The notes under the pieces were generated by a model. It worked only from the letters and a program-made list of their open reading frames with translations. It was not told where the DNA came from and made no database searches. 64,000 nucleotides of DNA. Origin: Edaphochlamys debaryana (taxonomy: Eukaryota > Chlorophyta > Chlorophyceae > Chlamydomonadales). The position numbers and the translations under genes were made by a program. Shown here piece after piece: positions 1 through 10,600 of this stretch. Position 1 is the first letter of the stretch. Every line of letters starts with the position of its first letter. Location of the stretch: NCBI GenBank assembly GCA_016858145.1, contig JAEHOE010000045.1, forward strand, positions 124,001-188,000, read 5' to 3'.

Positions 1-793
1 CACGTACGAGGTGCGCGAGACGCTAGGCATGGGGGGGGCATGCGGCCCCGCGCCACTCGGGCGGCCGCTCTCCCCCTCTTTGCCCTCACCCACCCATCTG
101 GTGTGTTGCAGGTCCTCCGGGTGCCCAACGGCTCCGGCCCTGCGGCAAACCTGTCCATCAGTGACACGGGCATTGCGTTCTCCTCCGACGTCAAATACCG
201 GTTTGCCAACTACACGCCCGAGAACTTCAACCCCACGCTTGATAGCAACCGCGGTGGTGCCAACCTGACAGCGGCCTCGGGCGGTGCCACGCCCCAGGAG
301 AACGAGCGCTTTATGAACTGGATGCGCGTTGCGGCGCTCCCTCGCTTCCGCAAGCTTTGGGGTATCATCCACACAGACCTCAAAGCTGGCGACAAGCTCA
401 ACATCACCATCTATAACCGGTACAACACGTACAGTTTCGATGGCCAGAAGTCGTTCGTGCTGGGCACCACGACGTGGCTCGGCGGCAAGAACCCCTTCCT
501 GGGCATTGCCTACCTGGTGACGGGCGGGCTCAGCTTCGTGCTGGCCGTGGTCTACATGGTGCTGCGCCTGTACAAGCCGCGCAAGTTCGGGGACCCAGGT
601 GGGGGCGGGAGGGCTGGGGTGTTGCACAAGGGGGGTGGGGTTGGTCCCGTGTGGGGAGTGCTGGATATGAAGCATGTCTTGAGCTTGCGGCCCGGTGCGA
701 TGGTTGGAGGATGCAAGCTAACTGTGCTCCTTTCAATTCCCGTCCATTCCCGCAGCTGCCCTATCGTTCAACCGCCCTGCGGCGCCTTCTTGA
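1..793 (+). CDS. ALIS: CDC50/LEM3-family ALA-interacting subunit (P4-ATPase flippase beta subunit), 3' part
   Basis: Seen: exons ..10, 112-598 and 756-793 join in phase across GT-AG introns, giving TYEVLRVPNG across the first junction and [13 protein letters not shown] across the second, ending in TGA at 791-793. The protein holds the family blocks [20 protein letters not shown] and [13 protein letters not shown], followed by a hydrophobic segment that is the second transmembrane helix, then a short cytosolic tail. Known of the family: CDC50 proteins have two membrane helices around a large exoplasmic domain and are needed for ER exit and activity of phospholipid-flipping P4-ATPases. The first helix and N terminus lie outside the window. 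Several N-x-S/T sites in the exoplasmic part suit glycosylation. Start not visible; family identity is strong. Confidence 0.9.
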
Positions 794-1389
794 TAGCCCT
801 GCCTCTGGGGCCTGCTCACGAGTGCGGACCCTGCTGCGTAGGCAATGCTGGGCGGATGCGCTATGATGTATAGAGGGGGCAAAGGGGACATTCCATAGGG
901 GGGACGTTGTAAAGTGTGCTAGATAGAATTGTGCTGGGCATTTTGTGTGCGCCAGGGGCACGGGCGCAAGGGGCGACACCCGACTGAGGAGTGAGGGGAG
1001 GAGCTCAAGCAAACTATGCAGGGACAGTATGCCCCACCGCAAGAGCATTAGGACCAAGCGAATGGGCTTGGATAAGCTGTACTTGGAAGCCGCTGGTCAT
1101 GTAACATGGGTGAACATGCGCCTCTTGTCTTCTCGGAGTTCTCGCACCCCGAGTCTCCGCTAATCGGTCGCGCACGTAAGATTGGGATCGGTCAGGAGGT
1201 TTCGGGGGAAGTGAGGAGGAGCAGCAAGGGCCATGGGCCGCTGGCTCCTGTATGGCCGTACGCATGTGCTGCAGAATTGCGATGACGACGACCCCGCACA
1301 AGACCGCTCGTCTATCCTCCCACAGTTCCTGAGAGACCTTGAGCTGAGACGCGTCTCGTTGATCATCTTGCATTACCGCTGCGCGCGAA
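794..1389. other. Intergenic: ALIS 3' UTR and upstream region of the HAUS4-like gene
   Basis: No convincing coding exon. Contains a TGTAA motif at 908-912 about 115 bases after the ALIS stop. The rest is the presumed promoter and 5' UTR of the next gene. Confidence 0.6.
908..912 (+). promoter_or_regulatory. TGTAA polyadenylation signal (ALIS)
   Basis: TGTAA, the polyadenylation motif typical of chlorophyte nuclear genes, lies 115 bases downstream of the ALIS stop codon. Confidence 0.6.
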
Positions 1390-3076
1390 ATGTCATCGTC
1401 GCTGCTCAACGCGGTCCGGTCTGCGTTCAGCTCGCTGACCAAGGAAGGAGGCAAGTATCCCTGTAGCATAGGCCTGAGGTCACAGCGATAACTGACCAGC
1501 GCAATCCTGTGCTGTTTGTACCGACAGCTGTGCGGACCGAGACAGCTTACGCGGAGCTCTGCGAGGCGCGCGAGGTGTATCTGACCGAAAAGCATATTCA
1601 AGAAGAGCTTCGACGAGCAAAGCTGCGGCGAGAGCTCGCCAGCCCCGAGCCCGTAAGACGGCCGCATTCACCACATCTCTGCGAGGCTGCCGTGCCCAAC
1701 GCTGAGCGCTTTCCCACTGCAGACTGCCTCAAACGTGGACCAAGGCGATGGGGAAGACACGTCACAACCACAAGGCCTCTTCGGGCTGGACCCGGGTGAG
1801 TGGGTATGTGGGTCAGCGGGATGGGGCGTGCTGGTCGGGCCTTACAGCTTAGCGGCTCTGGCTGTACCTTGCAGATGACGGCTGCAGCGTCTCGGACCAG
1901 GACCGCTCCATCACCGAGGTGAGGGAGAAGGCCTAGCACCGGCGCTGGGCCCTGCACGCTGGAGGCAAGTCCTTGCACTCCGCTCGGCGAGCTCGCCCAA
2001 TCCTTCTTGCCTATTCCAGGCCCTGGGCATGGAGGTCGCCCACGCCCTCATCACCCGCTTCAAGCGGTGGCAGCAGCGCATGCAGGAGATGCCAGGTGCG
2101 GTGGCGCCTGCTGCAGACTTCGGCGACCCCTATGATACGCTGTGGCGGGGTGCCCCAACCACTCAAGCCTTGATCTCAGCTTCTTTCACAGCTACTTCTA
2201 CCGCCCCCCTCCCCTGCGCCATGCAGCTCCCACAGACGACACGTCGCGAGGGAATGGGGGCGCGCTCGCAGCTGAGACGGAGGCGCTCCAGGCGGTGCTG
2301 CAGGCCACGTCTGCGCACCTGCGCATGCACGAGCTGATGAAGGATGCCATCGAGCGGGGCGTGCTGGAGACGCAGGACAAGATCGACAAGGCGCGCGGGG
2401 ACGGCGGTGTCGTAGGGGCCAGCCGCTGGTGTGACAGGCAGGGGCCGTCACCCCTCATGATAAAAATCCCCAGATAAGAAGTTCCTGATCAAACCCCATG
2501 CTTCCTGCCCCCACCTGCCCTGCACGCCCGCACCTCCCCCGCCTACCCCCCACCCCCCAGGTGGACTTCATGTTCACCCTGGGCTGGGCCAAGGCCGCGA
2601 TCTCCAAGCTGCAATCCCTGGAGCCGCACTTCATGAACGCGGCCTACAAGGCTGAGGACGTGGCGGCGCTGGCGCAGGTGCACACGGAGCTGGCGGTGCG
2701 GCTGGAGACGCTGAGGAGCGAGGTCACAGACGTGAGTGAGGGCTCCCTGGGCTGGGCACGGTGCGTCGCGCGAGGGTCTATCGACGGCAGGTTGCGTGCA
2801 CACTGCTTGCACTGTCCCTCCGTACCTGCGCCTGGTTGTACCTGCCGCCTTGCTCCAACATACGCATCTGCTGGTCCCCCGCCCGCCCAGGCCCAGAAGC
2901 GGCTGTCCGTATACCGGGGCCTGGGCCCGCTGTTCCACCAGCAGCTGGAGGCGTACCGGGAGGTGCAGCAGAAGCTCACGGACGCGCAGTACTGCCTGCG
3001 CACCTTCTCCAACCTGGAGAGCGAGATCGGCACGCGGCCCGCGGAGTACATGGACACGGACGCACACATGTACTGA
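1390..3076 (+). CDS. HAUS4: HAUS4/AUG4-like augmin complex subunit
   Basis: Augmin recruits gamma-tubulin to existing microtubules so that new ones branch off in spindles. Seen: ATG at 1390; exons 1390-1450, 1528-1652, 1723-1795, 1875-1918, 2020-~2141, ~2192-2411, 2561-2731, 2891-3076, about 333 aa. The first intron looks like a GC-AG intron (donor GGCAAGT at 1450-1456). The second half is coiled-coil: MEVAHALITRFKRWQQRMQ, KLQSLEPHFMNAAYK, then LSVYRGLGPLFHQQLEAYRE near the C terminus. The last block matches the AUG4/HAUS4 signature (LxxYxGxxPxF followed by a short coiled coil). Exon 5/6 boundaries are unsure: the obvious donor at 2096 breaks phase, while a 50-base intron 2142-2191 keeps it. 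The N-terminal half is acidic and not diagnostic. Assignment rests on remembered plant AUG4 similarity. Confidence 0.65.
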
Positions 3077-3198
3077 GCGCCGGGGGTGGCTGGCGGCTGC
3101 GGTACTCGCACGCAAGACCGTGTTCTGTGCGGGGGGGTGACATAGCAACGGAGGTGCCTTGCGCTTGAAGGCCGGTCCTGGCGTTCAGCGCATGACCT

Positions 3199-3203
3199 TG
3201 TAA
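3199..3203 (+). promoter_or_regulatory. TGTAA polyadenylation signal (HAUS4-like gene)
   Basis: TGTAA 123 bases after the stop codon at 3076. Confidence 0.6.
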
Positions 3204-3534
3204 TGACCTAGTGATAAGGCAATTGCTAGCTGCAGTGCGGAAGTGGTTGACGCAAATGGCAAACGATAATATGACAGCAGGATGAGCAAGCACTATGGGT
3301 CCAGGCCTCGGGTTGAGTCCTTGGAAGTGGCGCTCAGCAGAGGCATGGCGTTAGGGGAAAGGCACTGTAGGGTGGGGGCGCTTGCACGGTACTGAGAAGC
3401 TGGAAAGGCGGCACGAGATGCAGTTCGCTGCAACAAGTTAAGAAAAGGCACGATGCGACGGCTGGCTGCATGTGAACATCCTTCTCACCCTGCATAAGCA
3501 GTCTTCGGGGGGTCTGACAGCGCTAAACACGCGG

Positions 3535-3539
3535 TTACA
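3535..3539 (-). promoter_or_regulatory. TGTAA polyadenylation signal on minus strand
   Basis: TTACA on the plus strand, i.e. TGTAA on the minus strand, about 160 bases past the stop of the minus gene ending at 3697. Confidence 0.55.
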
Positions 3540-3696
3540 CGCGCTCAACGCCTCAACAGCAGACAAACGGCAGCCCTACCGTGCCGAACAACCACCCTGC
3601 CGCTTCTTCACGATTCCTTCCGTCCCACCGGGCCACCGCGCTCCCGTCGTCATAAATCTGTGATCCAGCTTCCATATCAAGACTGGCGGCACTCCT

Positions 3697-5237
3697 TCAC
3701 CACAGCGCCCTGGTCTGCGCCAGGTGCCCCTGCAGCAGCATCCCCAGGTCCAGCCCCACCACGCCGAACACCTCGTGCAGCGCAGCTAGGCGCACGCGGG
3801 CCCGCTCCCGCGCCTCTGAGGACTCCTCAAGCTGGCCACGCCGCTTCCCCGCCGCCTTAGCAGCTGGTGAGCCGCCCGCCTTCTCCCGTTCCCCTGCTCC
3901 CTGCCACGATTCGACCCCCTTCCCAGTGTCAACCTCGTCATCGCCCACCTGCCCTGTGCACTGTGTGGGCCGCAGCAGCTCCTGAAGAGCGGCCAGCAGC
4001 GCCCCACGCACCGCCTCATCCCTGGACGCCAGGACCAGCAGCAGGGGCGGCGGCACCGCAGCAAGCACCGCCGCCGGCCGCCACCGCAGTGCCTCAGCCA
4101 GGCGGTCGCAGCACGCCCGCGACACTGCCACCTGCTCCCCCGCGCCCTCTGCCTCCACCCAAGCTCCGCCGCTGGCCAAGCGCGCCGCCAGCGCCCCTGG
4201 CCCGGCCTCGGCCACACAGCTCACCAACCCCGGCCACGCGTCCGCCACTGCTGCCGCGGCACACAGCTCCAGCAGTGCGGGAGTCTCGGCCAGTGCCAGG
4301 GCCTCCTCGCTCGGGCCCTCACCGCAGCCGCCGGCGCTGCCCGTCACGTTTGGCTGCGGGCCCCCGAACAGCAGCAGCCCCGCCGCGATCCGGGTCTGCA
4401 GCTCGGGCCCCAGCAGGAACTCCGCCAGCAGGTCGGGGCTGGAGCAGGCAGAGCCCCAGCTGGGCGGAGTTGCCTTCTCAGCTGCTGTGCGGGGCCCGGC
4501 GCCCTCGGTCTCAGCAACTGCTGACGGCCCGCCGGGCATAGCTGCTTGCGCAGCACCGGCTACAGCGCCCGCTTCGCCCCAGGCCACCTGCAGCAGCTGC
4601 AGCTCCCCCATGAGCCCCGGGTACCGGGCCGCAACGGCGGAGAGGAGGGCGAAGCTCGCGTCCAGGAAGGGCCGGTCCAGGGCGGGGCGTGCGGCCGCCC
4701 CTGCTTCCCCCCATCCCCCAACGGCCAGTGCAGGGTCTCTGCCGTCCCTAACACCGCCGCTGCCGCCACTGCCGCAGCCCCCTGGGACCCCGAGATGAAC
4801 TCCGCTCCGCAGGGCCGCCTCCCGCAGCGCAGCGCGGCTGAAGGCGGCGATGACGTTAGATGCGGCCCGGCGGCGCTGCTGCGGGTCCGGCAGGGCCGCG
4901 GCGGCCGCCAGGCAGCCGTCCAGCAGCCGCACCAGCGCACCGCCCAGAGAGGGCGTAGGTGCAGCAGAGGCATTAGGTGGGATGTTGGCTACGGCGGACT
5001 GCGGGGCAAGAGGGTGGGGTGTGGAGGGGTGTGGGGACGGCAGGGACTTGACGGAGAAACCGGCGCTGGCTGTGGCACGCGAGTCCGCACCTGGACTTGC
5101 GACCGCTGCACCACACCAGCGTGACAGAGCGCGAAGAGCTGCTGGAGTGGGAGCAGGTCGGGACCGCGCTGCTGCTCCAGCCAGTCGCCAAAGGCCTGCG
5201 CCACCAGCCGCTCCAGCTGGGCGCGCGTATGTGCCAT
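3697..5237 (-). CDS. Unrecognised 482-aa helical, alanine/leucine-rich protein
   Basis: Seen: two exons on the minus strand, 5091-5237 and 3697-4998, joined in phase (donor CAG|GTGCGG, acceptor CCGCAG), 482 codons plus TGA. It starts MAHTRAQLERLVAQAFGDWL and ends LLQGHLAQTRALW. Composition is dominated by Ala, Leu and Gly with predicted amphipathic helices, a low-complexity acidic/basic stretch near residue 415-445, and no signal peptide or membrane segment. It is divergent from MED21 with 311 bases between start codons. Inference only: the arrangement of short helices, with a segment LLLVLASRDEAVRG and a conserved-looking C terminus, vaguely recalls the helical-repeat C terminus of FANCF, but I see nothing diagnostic. 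Function unknown. Confidence 0.7.
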
Positions 5238-5548
5238 ATCTGTAATCTAGGAGCCTCTGGGCGGCTCAGGGCGGTGCGGCGTGGCCCCGAGAGCTTCTCC
5301 CGCGCGATCCGCAGCGGGGCGGAATGAAGCAGCGAGTCAGGAAATGGGGTAATGGAGGCGAGGGGCGCTCGATGTATGTGTATTGCTCTGCACCTGTGAC
5401 TGAGGCAGAGGCTGTGTGTAGCGTACACGCGTGACTCCTAGCACTTGGCCCCGACTGTCCGTTCGCCGCTGGTCTCAAGCGTGCAGGACCGCGACCCCGC
5501 TGCACACAGCTCACGCCGTATCTTACCGATCAGCTAGGTAGCTACGCC
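5238..5548. promoter_or_regulatory. Shared divergent promoter (482-aa gene / MED21)
   Basis: 311 bases between two start codons on opposite strands (5237 minus, 5549 plus), with no room for separate promoters. No clear TATA box seen. Confidence 0.5.
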
Positions 5549-5992
5549 ATGTCGAACACGGACTTGCTCACCGAGCTGCAGAGACATTTCCGCGACGTGA
5601 ACGACCAATTCGCTGCCGTCCTGGAGCAGCTCGTGCATGTTGCACCAGCAGCACCACTGGATGGAGACGACCGTGTCGAAAAGCAGCAGCCCGGCACCGT
5701 CTCGCAAGCAGAGCTGCAAGCAAAGGCGCAGGAGCTGTCAGCAGGCGTAGTGCAGCGCTTCAAGGACATCAATGCGGTTATTGACAAGCTCCCCGACTTG
5801 AGCGAGCCGATCGAGGAGCAGGATGCACGCATCACCAAGCTGCTCGCGGAGCACTACGCCCTACGGAAGGAGCTCGGTACGGTGATGCAGGAGACGGAGC
5901 GGAAGCTTGAGGAGGTGCACGGGTGTTACGAGGTGCTGGCGGACCACGCCCTCAGCCAGGGGGGCAAGCTGGCCAACGGCGGGTCAGTGTGA
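5549..5992 (+). CDS. MED21: Mediator complex subunit 21
   Basis: Known: MED21 (SRB7) pairs with MED7 in the Mediator middle module and links transcription factors to RNA polymerase II. Seen: intronless 147-aa frame from ATG at 5549 in a good context (gctacgccATG). It begins MSNTDLLTELQRHFRDVNDQ, has a Pro-rich loop near residues 33-45, and then the long coiled coil typical of the family: FKDINAVIDKLPDLSEPIEE, then ITKLLAEHYALRKEL and ETERKLEEVHGCY. Length fits the family (about 140 aa). The short low-complexity tail GGKLANGGSV is not conserved. Divergent from the unknown gene on its left. Alternative: another small coiled-coil protein, but the DxLPxxxEPxxEQ block followed by a heptad coil favours MED21. 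Confidence 0.75.
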   Translation: MSNTDLLTELQRHFRDVNDQFAAVLEQLVHVAPAAPLDGDDRVEKQQPGTVSQAELQAKAQELSAGVVQRFKDINAVIDKLPDLSEPIEEQDARITKLLAEHYALRKELGTVMQETERKLEEVHGCYEVLADHALSQGGKLANGGSV

Positions 5993-7606
5993 GGGGTGCG
6001 CTGGGATTGGGTACGGTGGTACCACTGCACCCAGACCCGAGGCCACTGGAAGGGTTCGGACTCCGTATAGGTGAGGGGGACACACCTTGGGCAAGGACTG
6101 AGGGGGGGCTTTTGGGGTACCTAAGGCGTGGAGCTGGTCTGGAATACGACCCGGCCGCTGCGGGCCTGCGGAGGGGGGCATACGCACAAACCGCTCGAAT
6201 GCAACTGCACAAAGACGCTCGAGAGCTGAATGCATCATTGTGGAATGAGGTTGTCCAGGGCGCACTGGGTCCCTGGGAAACGCTCCTGGGGGACGCGGGC
6301 TCGTTTTGCGCTGTCGTGGCAGGGCAGGGGTAGGAAGGATGGCCTGCACGCGGTGCAGTGTGTGGGCGATGTGGGCTGGACCAATCTTGCCTACGTGCGC
6401 GGCCTCTCTATGCTCGGTATGGCCTGGTCGCGGGGTTGGAAGACTGTGGTGGCGGCTCGGCCAGCAAGGGGGGCGTCGGTGCACGTAGCCTGGGCTTGAG
6501 CGTGTGACGTCTGGCCACCAGTGGCCTCGCCCAGCCCCCCCCTGCCCGTGCAGCGGCATGGGATGTGTGGTGGGTCCGATACCAGTACCCGGCGGAAGGA
6601 CGGTGCCAGCAGCAGGTGGGGAGGCAGGGCAGGGGACCGGTGTGCGAGAGATCTGGCGGGATGAAGGGGATGCCGCGGCTGGGTCCGCGAGCTCAGCCGT
6701 GTATTATTGCCGACAAGGAGCTCTCGACGCGTGTAACGTTCTATTGCCAAGTTTTTGAGCAAGTCGCATAGCAGCTCCCCCTGAGCTTTAGCCCCACAGC
6801 GGTTCACACCCGGTGTGCGCCCGGTGTGAGAAGCCCGCGCTTGCTGCACGGCCCGGGGCGTCTCAATCGACTCAGGCACTGCGTCTCAGCTGCAGCGGCA
6901 GCGGGCTGCGGGAGCGGAGCAGCGATCCCCCTGGGCGCAAGCTTGGAGCCCGAGACTCTCGTAAGCTCCTCGCAGCAGCCATCCCCCGCGCTCCTCAAGC
7001 CCCCACAGCAGCGTGCGTGGTGCTTTGTGCGAGAGCTGCGGGCGCAACACGTGGGGGAGCGCGAGGCCCGCGTCCGTGCGCAGCCGGGCATCAGGCGGCA
7101 CCCTCCCTCGCTCAGCCGCTGGCCGACCTGCTCGCGACCCGCGGGAGCTGCTGAGCGGATCGGGCGGGAGCGGGCACAGCGTAGCGGGGAGTGGGGGGCG
7201 TCAAGCAGCAGCCGCGGCCGGGCGCGGGCGCGCTAAAACCCATCGGCGCCCCACGGCGCGGCCTTCGAAGAAGGTTCGTCGGCAGGGAGAGCTCGAGCGG
7301 GTACGGGGGTGAAGGGAAGGGCGCGGGGAAGTGCCCGGACAGCTAGCAAGAGGGAAAGAAGGGGTCGGGGAGGGGCTTGGGTTGGCGCTGACTCCCACCC
7401 TAACCCCCGCAGGTATCCACGCACGCGCTGCTCGCCTGGAAGCCCCGCCCCCAGCTGCAGCCCCTGCCGCAGCCAAGCCGGTGCAGCCCGGCGCCGTGGC
7501 GTGGGACGGTCCGGCCGGGTCTCCGTATGGCGGCCGCCCTGGCGCCGCCGCCGGCAGCGGCCTCGGCCCAACCTGGGTCAGTGCGACCGGCGTGGGCCGC
7601 GTAGTG
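5993..7606. other. MED21 3' UTR and 5' leader of the POLQ gene
   Basis: No well-supported coding exon. TGTAA at 6732-6736 would give MED21 a 740-base 3' UTR. A GT-AG pair (about 7304 to 7412, acceptor CCCGCAG) suggests an intron in the POLQ leader. In the joined frame the stop upstream of any ATG puts this part in the 5' UTR. Confidence 0.45.
6732..6736 (+). promoter_or_regulatory. TGTAA polyadenylation signal (MED21)
   Basis: Only clear TGTAA between the MED21 stop (5992) and the next gene. Confidence 0.45.
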
Positions 7607-10600
7607 ATGGCACCCCACTGGGGAGCGGCCGCTGCAGCCACCGCCGGTGCCGGTGCCTTCGGCGGCACCTATGGCGGCGGCGGTAGCACTGGTGGCGGCT
7701 ACGGAGGGGGAGGCGTAGGGGGTTCTGCACCCGGCGACGCCTGGGTGCGCGGTACAGCAGGGGCCTGGGCCGTCGAGGCTGGCACTGCGGGCTGGGGCGC
7801 GGACCCGGCGCCAGCGCATACGGTGCCTCTTCATTATGGCAGCGCGCTTGGGGGAGCCGGGTGGGGAGCCGGGGGCCCCGTGGTTCGGGCCTGGGAGGCC
7901 AACCCGCCCCTCACACGCTCCGACTGGCTCCTGCCCGGAGCCGCAGCTGCCAGTCACCCCTACGCCGCCTGTTTGCCCACCTTCCCTTATGCCCACGCCG
8001 CCTACGCTGCGGGCCCCCCACCGCCCCTGTGGCACCCGCAGCGCTCCCCGGTGCTGCTGCTGCCCCCGCTGCGGACGCCCTCGCCCCTGCTGGAGCCCCT
8101 GCTGCTGCTGCCGGCGGGGGCCCCCTCCCGCGGCCCCTCACCCCCCCTGGTGCTGCGACACGACCCCTGGTCGGCGGCCGTGTGCGAGCAGCTGCTGTCG
8201 CCGCCTCCCTCCCCGGACCCCGAGCCTGCGGAGGACTGGTTGCCGGCGGAGCCCCTGCAGCCCGCCAGTCCAAACCGCGGCGCCTACCCAGAGCCGCTGC
8301 CGCTGCTGTCGCCGCTCCAGCCGACCCGGACTTCGAGGCAGGTGGCAGCGGCGGCGGCAGCAGCGGTGGCGGTCGCGCGGGCGGAGTTGCGCCACCCCAC
8401 AACCAGACGGGCTGCCGCTGGTGTCGTCCAGGGGGCTCCGGGGGCAGCAGCCTGGCCGTACCTGTCGGACCTGGATCTCAGTTCCACTGGAGGTCTGCCT
8501 GCGCTGCGCCCCGACCTGAACCTGGGGGGGTGGGGCACACCTGGCGGCTCGGAGCGTCCGGCGGCCCTAGGCCCGGGCTGGGGCCTGTACCCCAGTCGTG
8601 GGCCGGGTCCTCCCCTCGCCCGGTGCGGGTGTCGAGGACTCGGAGTCACCCGAGCGCCTGCCCACACGCCAGCCCACGCCACAGCCCTCGGAGGCTGCCG
8701 GCGCCGCCGGCGCAGCGGCCGCGCCCCCGCCAGCCCGGGCCCGGCGCCGCCTGTCGTGGACTCCGCCTCCCGGCGCTGAGGGGCCGCAGGCGGATGCCGC
8801 GGAAGAGGCGGCACACCCTGCAGCCAATGCGCCGCCCTCGGGCAAGCGCCGGCGCTTCATGTCGGACCCCGCGCTCCACCTCTCGGCGCCGGCTGAGGCG
8901 GGCAGGGGTGCCCGCGGTGGGCCCGCAGGCCCGGAGCCGTACGCTGCCCGCGAGGCGCCGGGAGCCGGTAGGAGAGGGCGGCTGACGGACCCTGGGGTGG
9001 GTGGGGCGGCGGGGGCGGGGGCGGGGGCGGCTGGTGCCCGGCAGCAGCAGCAGCGGCCGCCGGCTGCCGCACGGGCCAAGGCGCAGCAGCGGCGGCTGCG
9101 GGGCCGCGGGCCCCGGCTGCTGGGTCCCGAGCCCACCTCGTCCGAGGGCTCTGCGGGCAGCGGCCCTCCCTCGCAGGAGGCAGCGGAGGCGCACGCTGCG
9201 GTCCCGCAGGGCCAAAGGCCGGCCAGCGCCCCCGCCGCAGAGTCCCGGCAGGAGGACGCAGCCGCCCGGGCGGAGCCCCTGGGGGGGCATCCGGGGGAGG
9301 GCGAGCGGCAGCGTCCAAGCAGGGGCGGGATCTTTCGGCTGTTGCGAGAGGCGGCTTCCCCCAGCCCTCGCCTGGACCGCGGCCAGCGCTCGCAGCCTGC
9401 GGCCCAGCACCAGCGGCAGGCGGCGGAGGAGGACGAGGAGGGCGAGGAGAGCGAGGAGCCCGGGGGACAGGGGCTGGGGCAGGCCCAGTCGCCCAGCGGG
9501 AGCTGGGCGCCGGAGCCTGAGCAGCGCTGGCAGCCCTCGCCGCAGCGCCAGGGCTCGGAGGAGCAGCTGCTGCCGGGCCTGGGGGAGCTGCTGGAGGCGC
9601 TGCCACAAGAGGACCAGCAGCAGGAGGGTGGTGACGGGGGGTCGGAGGGGGCCAGCGAGCGGGCCTTGGGGGTGGGACATGTTGCCGGCGGCGGTGCGCA
9701 GGCGCAGGCGCCAGCGCAGGCGGCGGGCCCACTGCCTGCGGAGCAGCGGAGGGGGCCGCGGCGGCGCAGGGGCGACGCGGCTCGGGAGCGGGCGGTGGCT
9801 GATGGGCGCTACTCCGCCCTGCCCCTGCAGCCCGGTCAGTCGGTACTCGCGGGAAGCACCTCGGGACCCGGCAGCCGCCCGCGGTCGCGGCAGCGCTCGG
9901 AGGAGCGCTCGGGTGCAGCGGGCGGACCGCCGCCGCCGCCGCCCACACGCCCGCCGGCGGATGGGCAGCGGGGTGGAGCCACGGGCCTTGCGTATGCTCC
10001 GCCGGCTGCAATACAGCGGCCCCAGCCAATCGCCCATGGCGCCATTGGGGCGGGGCCTGCAGCTGCAGCCGGGGAGGAGGCGGACCCCGTGGAGGCCACC
10101 CTGGCGCCTGCGGGGGGGGCCGGTGTGGCGCACGCTGGGGCGGGGGTGGGGGCACGGAGGGAGCCAGCTGGGCGGCCGCTCGCAGCATCGGCAGAGGAGG
10201 AGGCGGATGCAGACCCGGTGGAGGCTACCCTGGAGCCCGTGAGGGAGCGGGCACCTGCGCTGGGGCCCCGGGAGCCGCCGGAAGGGCGCCAGGCGAGGGC
10301 GGCTGAGGTGTCGGAGGCTGCGCCGGCGCTGGCCCATGGCCCCGGTGCCGGTGGTACTTTCCGTCTGGCAGCCGCAGCCCCCGCACCCGCCCTGGCGGCA
10401 GGACCCATTGCTGCGCCTGAGGGCGCCGCGGCCCCTGCCCGACAGCGCAGCCCCTCGCCCGCGCCCTCGCCACCGCCCCCCGCGCCCTCCCCGCCCCGGC
10501 CCGTGCCCCGCCCCCGGCCGCCCCGCCCCAACGCCCTGGTGGCGCTCATGGCCCGACTGGCGGCGTCCGACTCCCAGGACGGACTCGGTCCGGAAAGTCG

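Larger units (their letters stand above)
3077..3696. other. Convergent intergenic region (3' UTRs)
   Basis: Lies between two stop codons facing each other. TGTAA at 3199-3203 serves the plus-strand gene and TTACA at 3535-3539 the minus-strand gene. No gene seen. Confidence 0.65.

Noticed and set aside
6813..7312. Several 100-140-aa plus-strand frames upstream of POLQ, one with a basic stretch PSKKVRRQ.
   Set aside because: They cannot be spliced in phase to the first POLQ stretch without passing a stop, and composition is that of a GC-rich leader.
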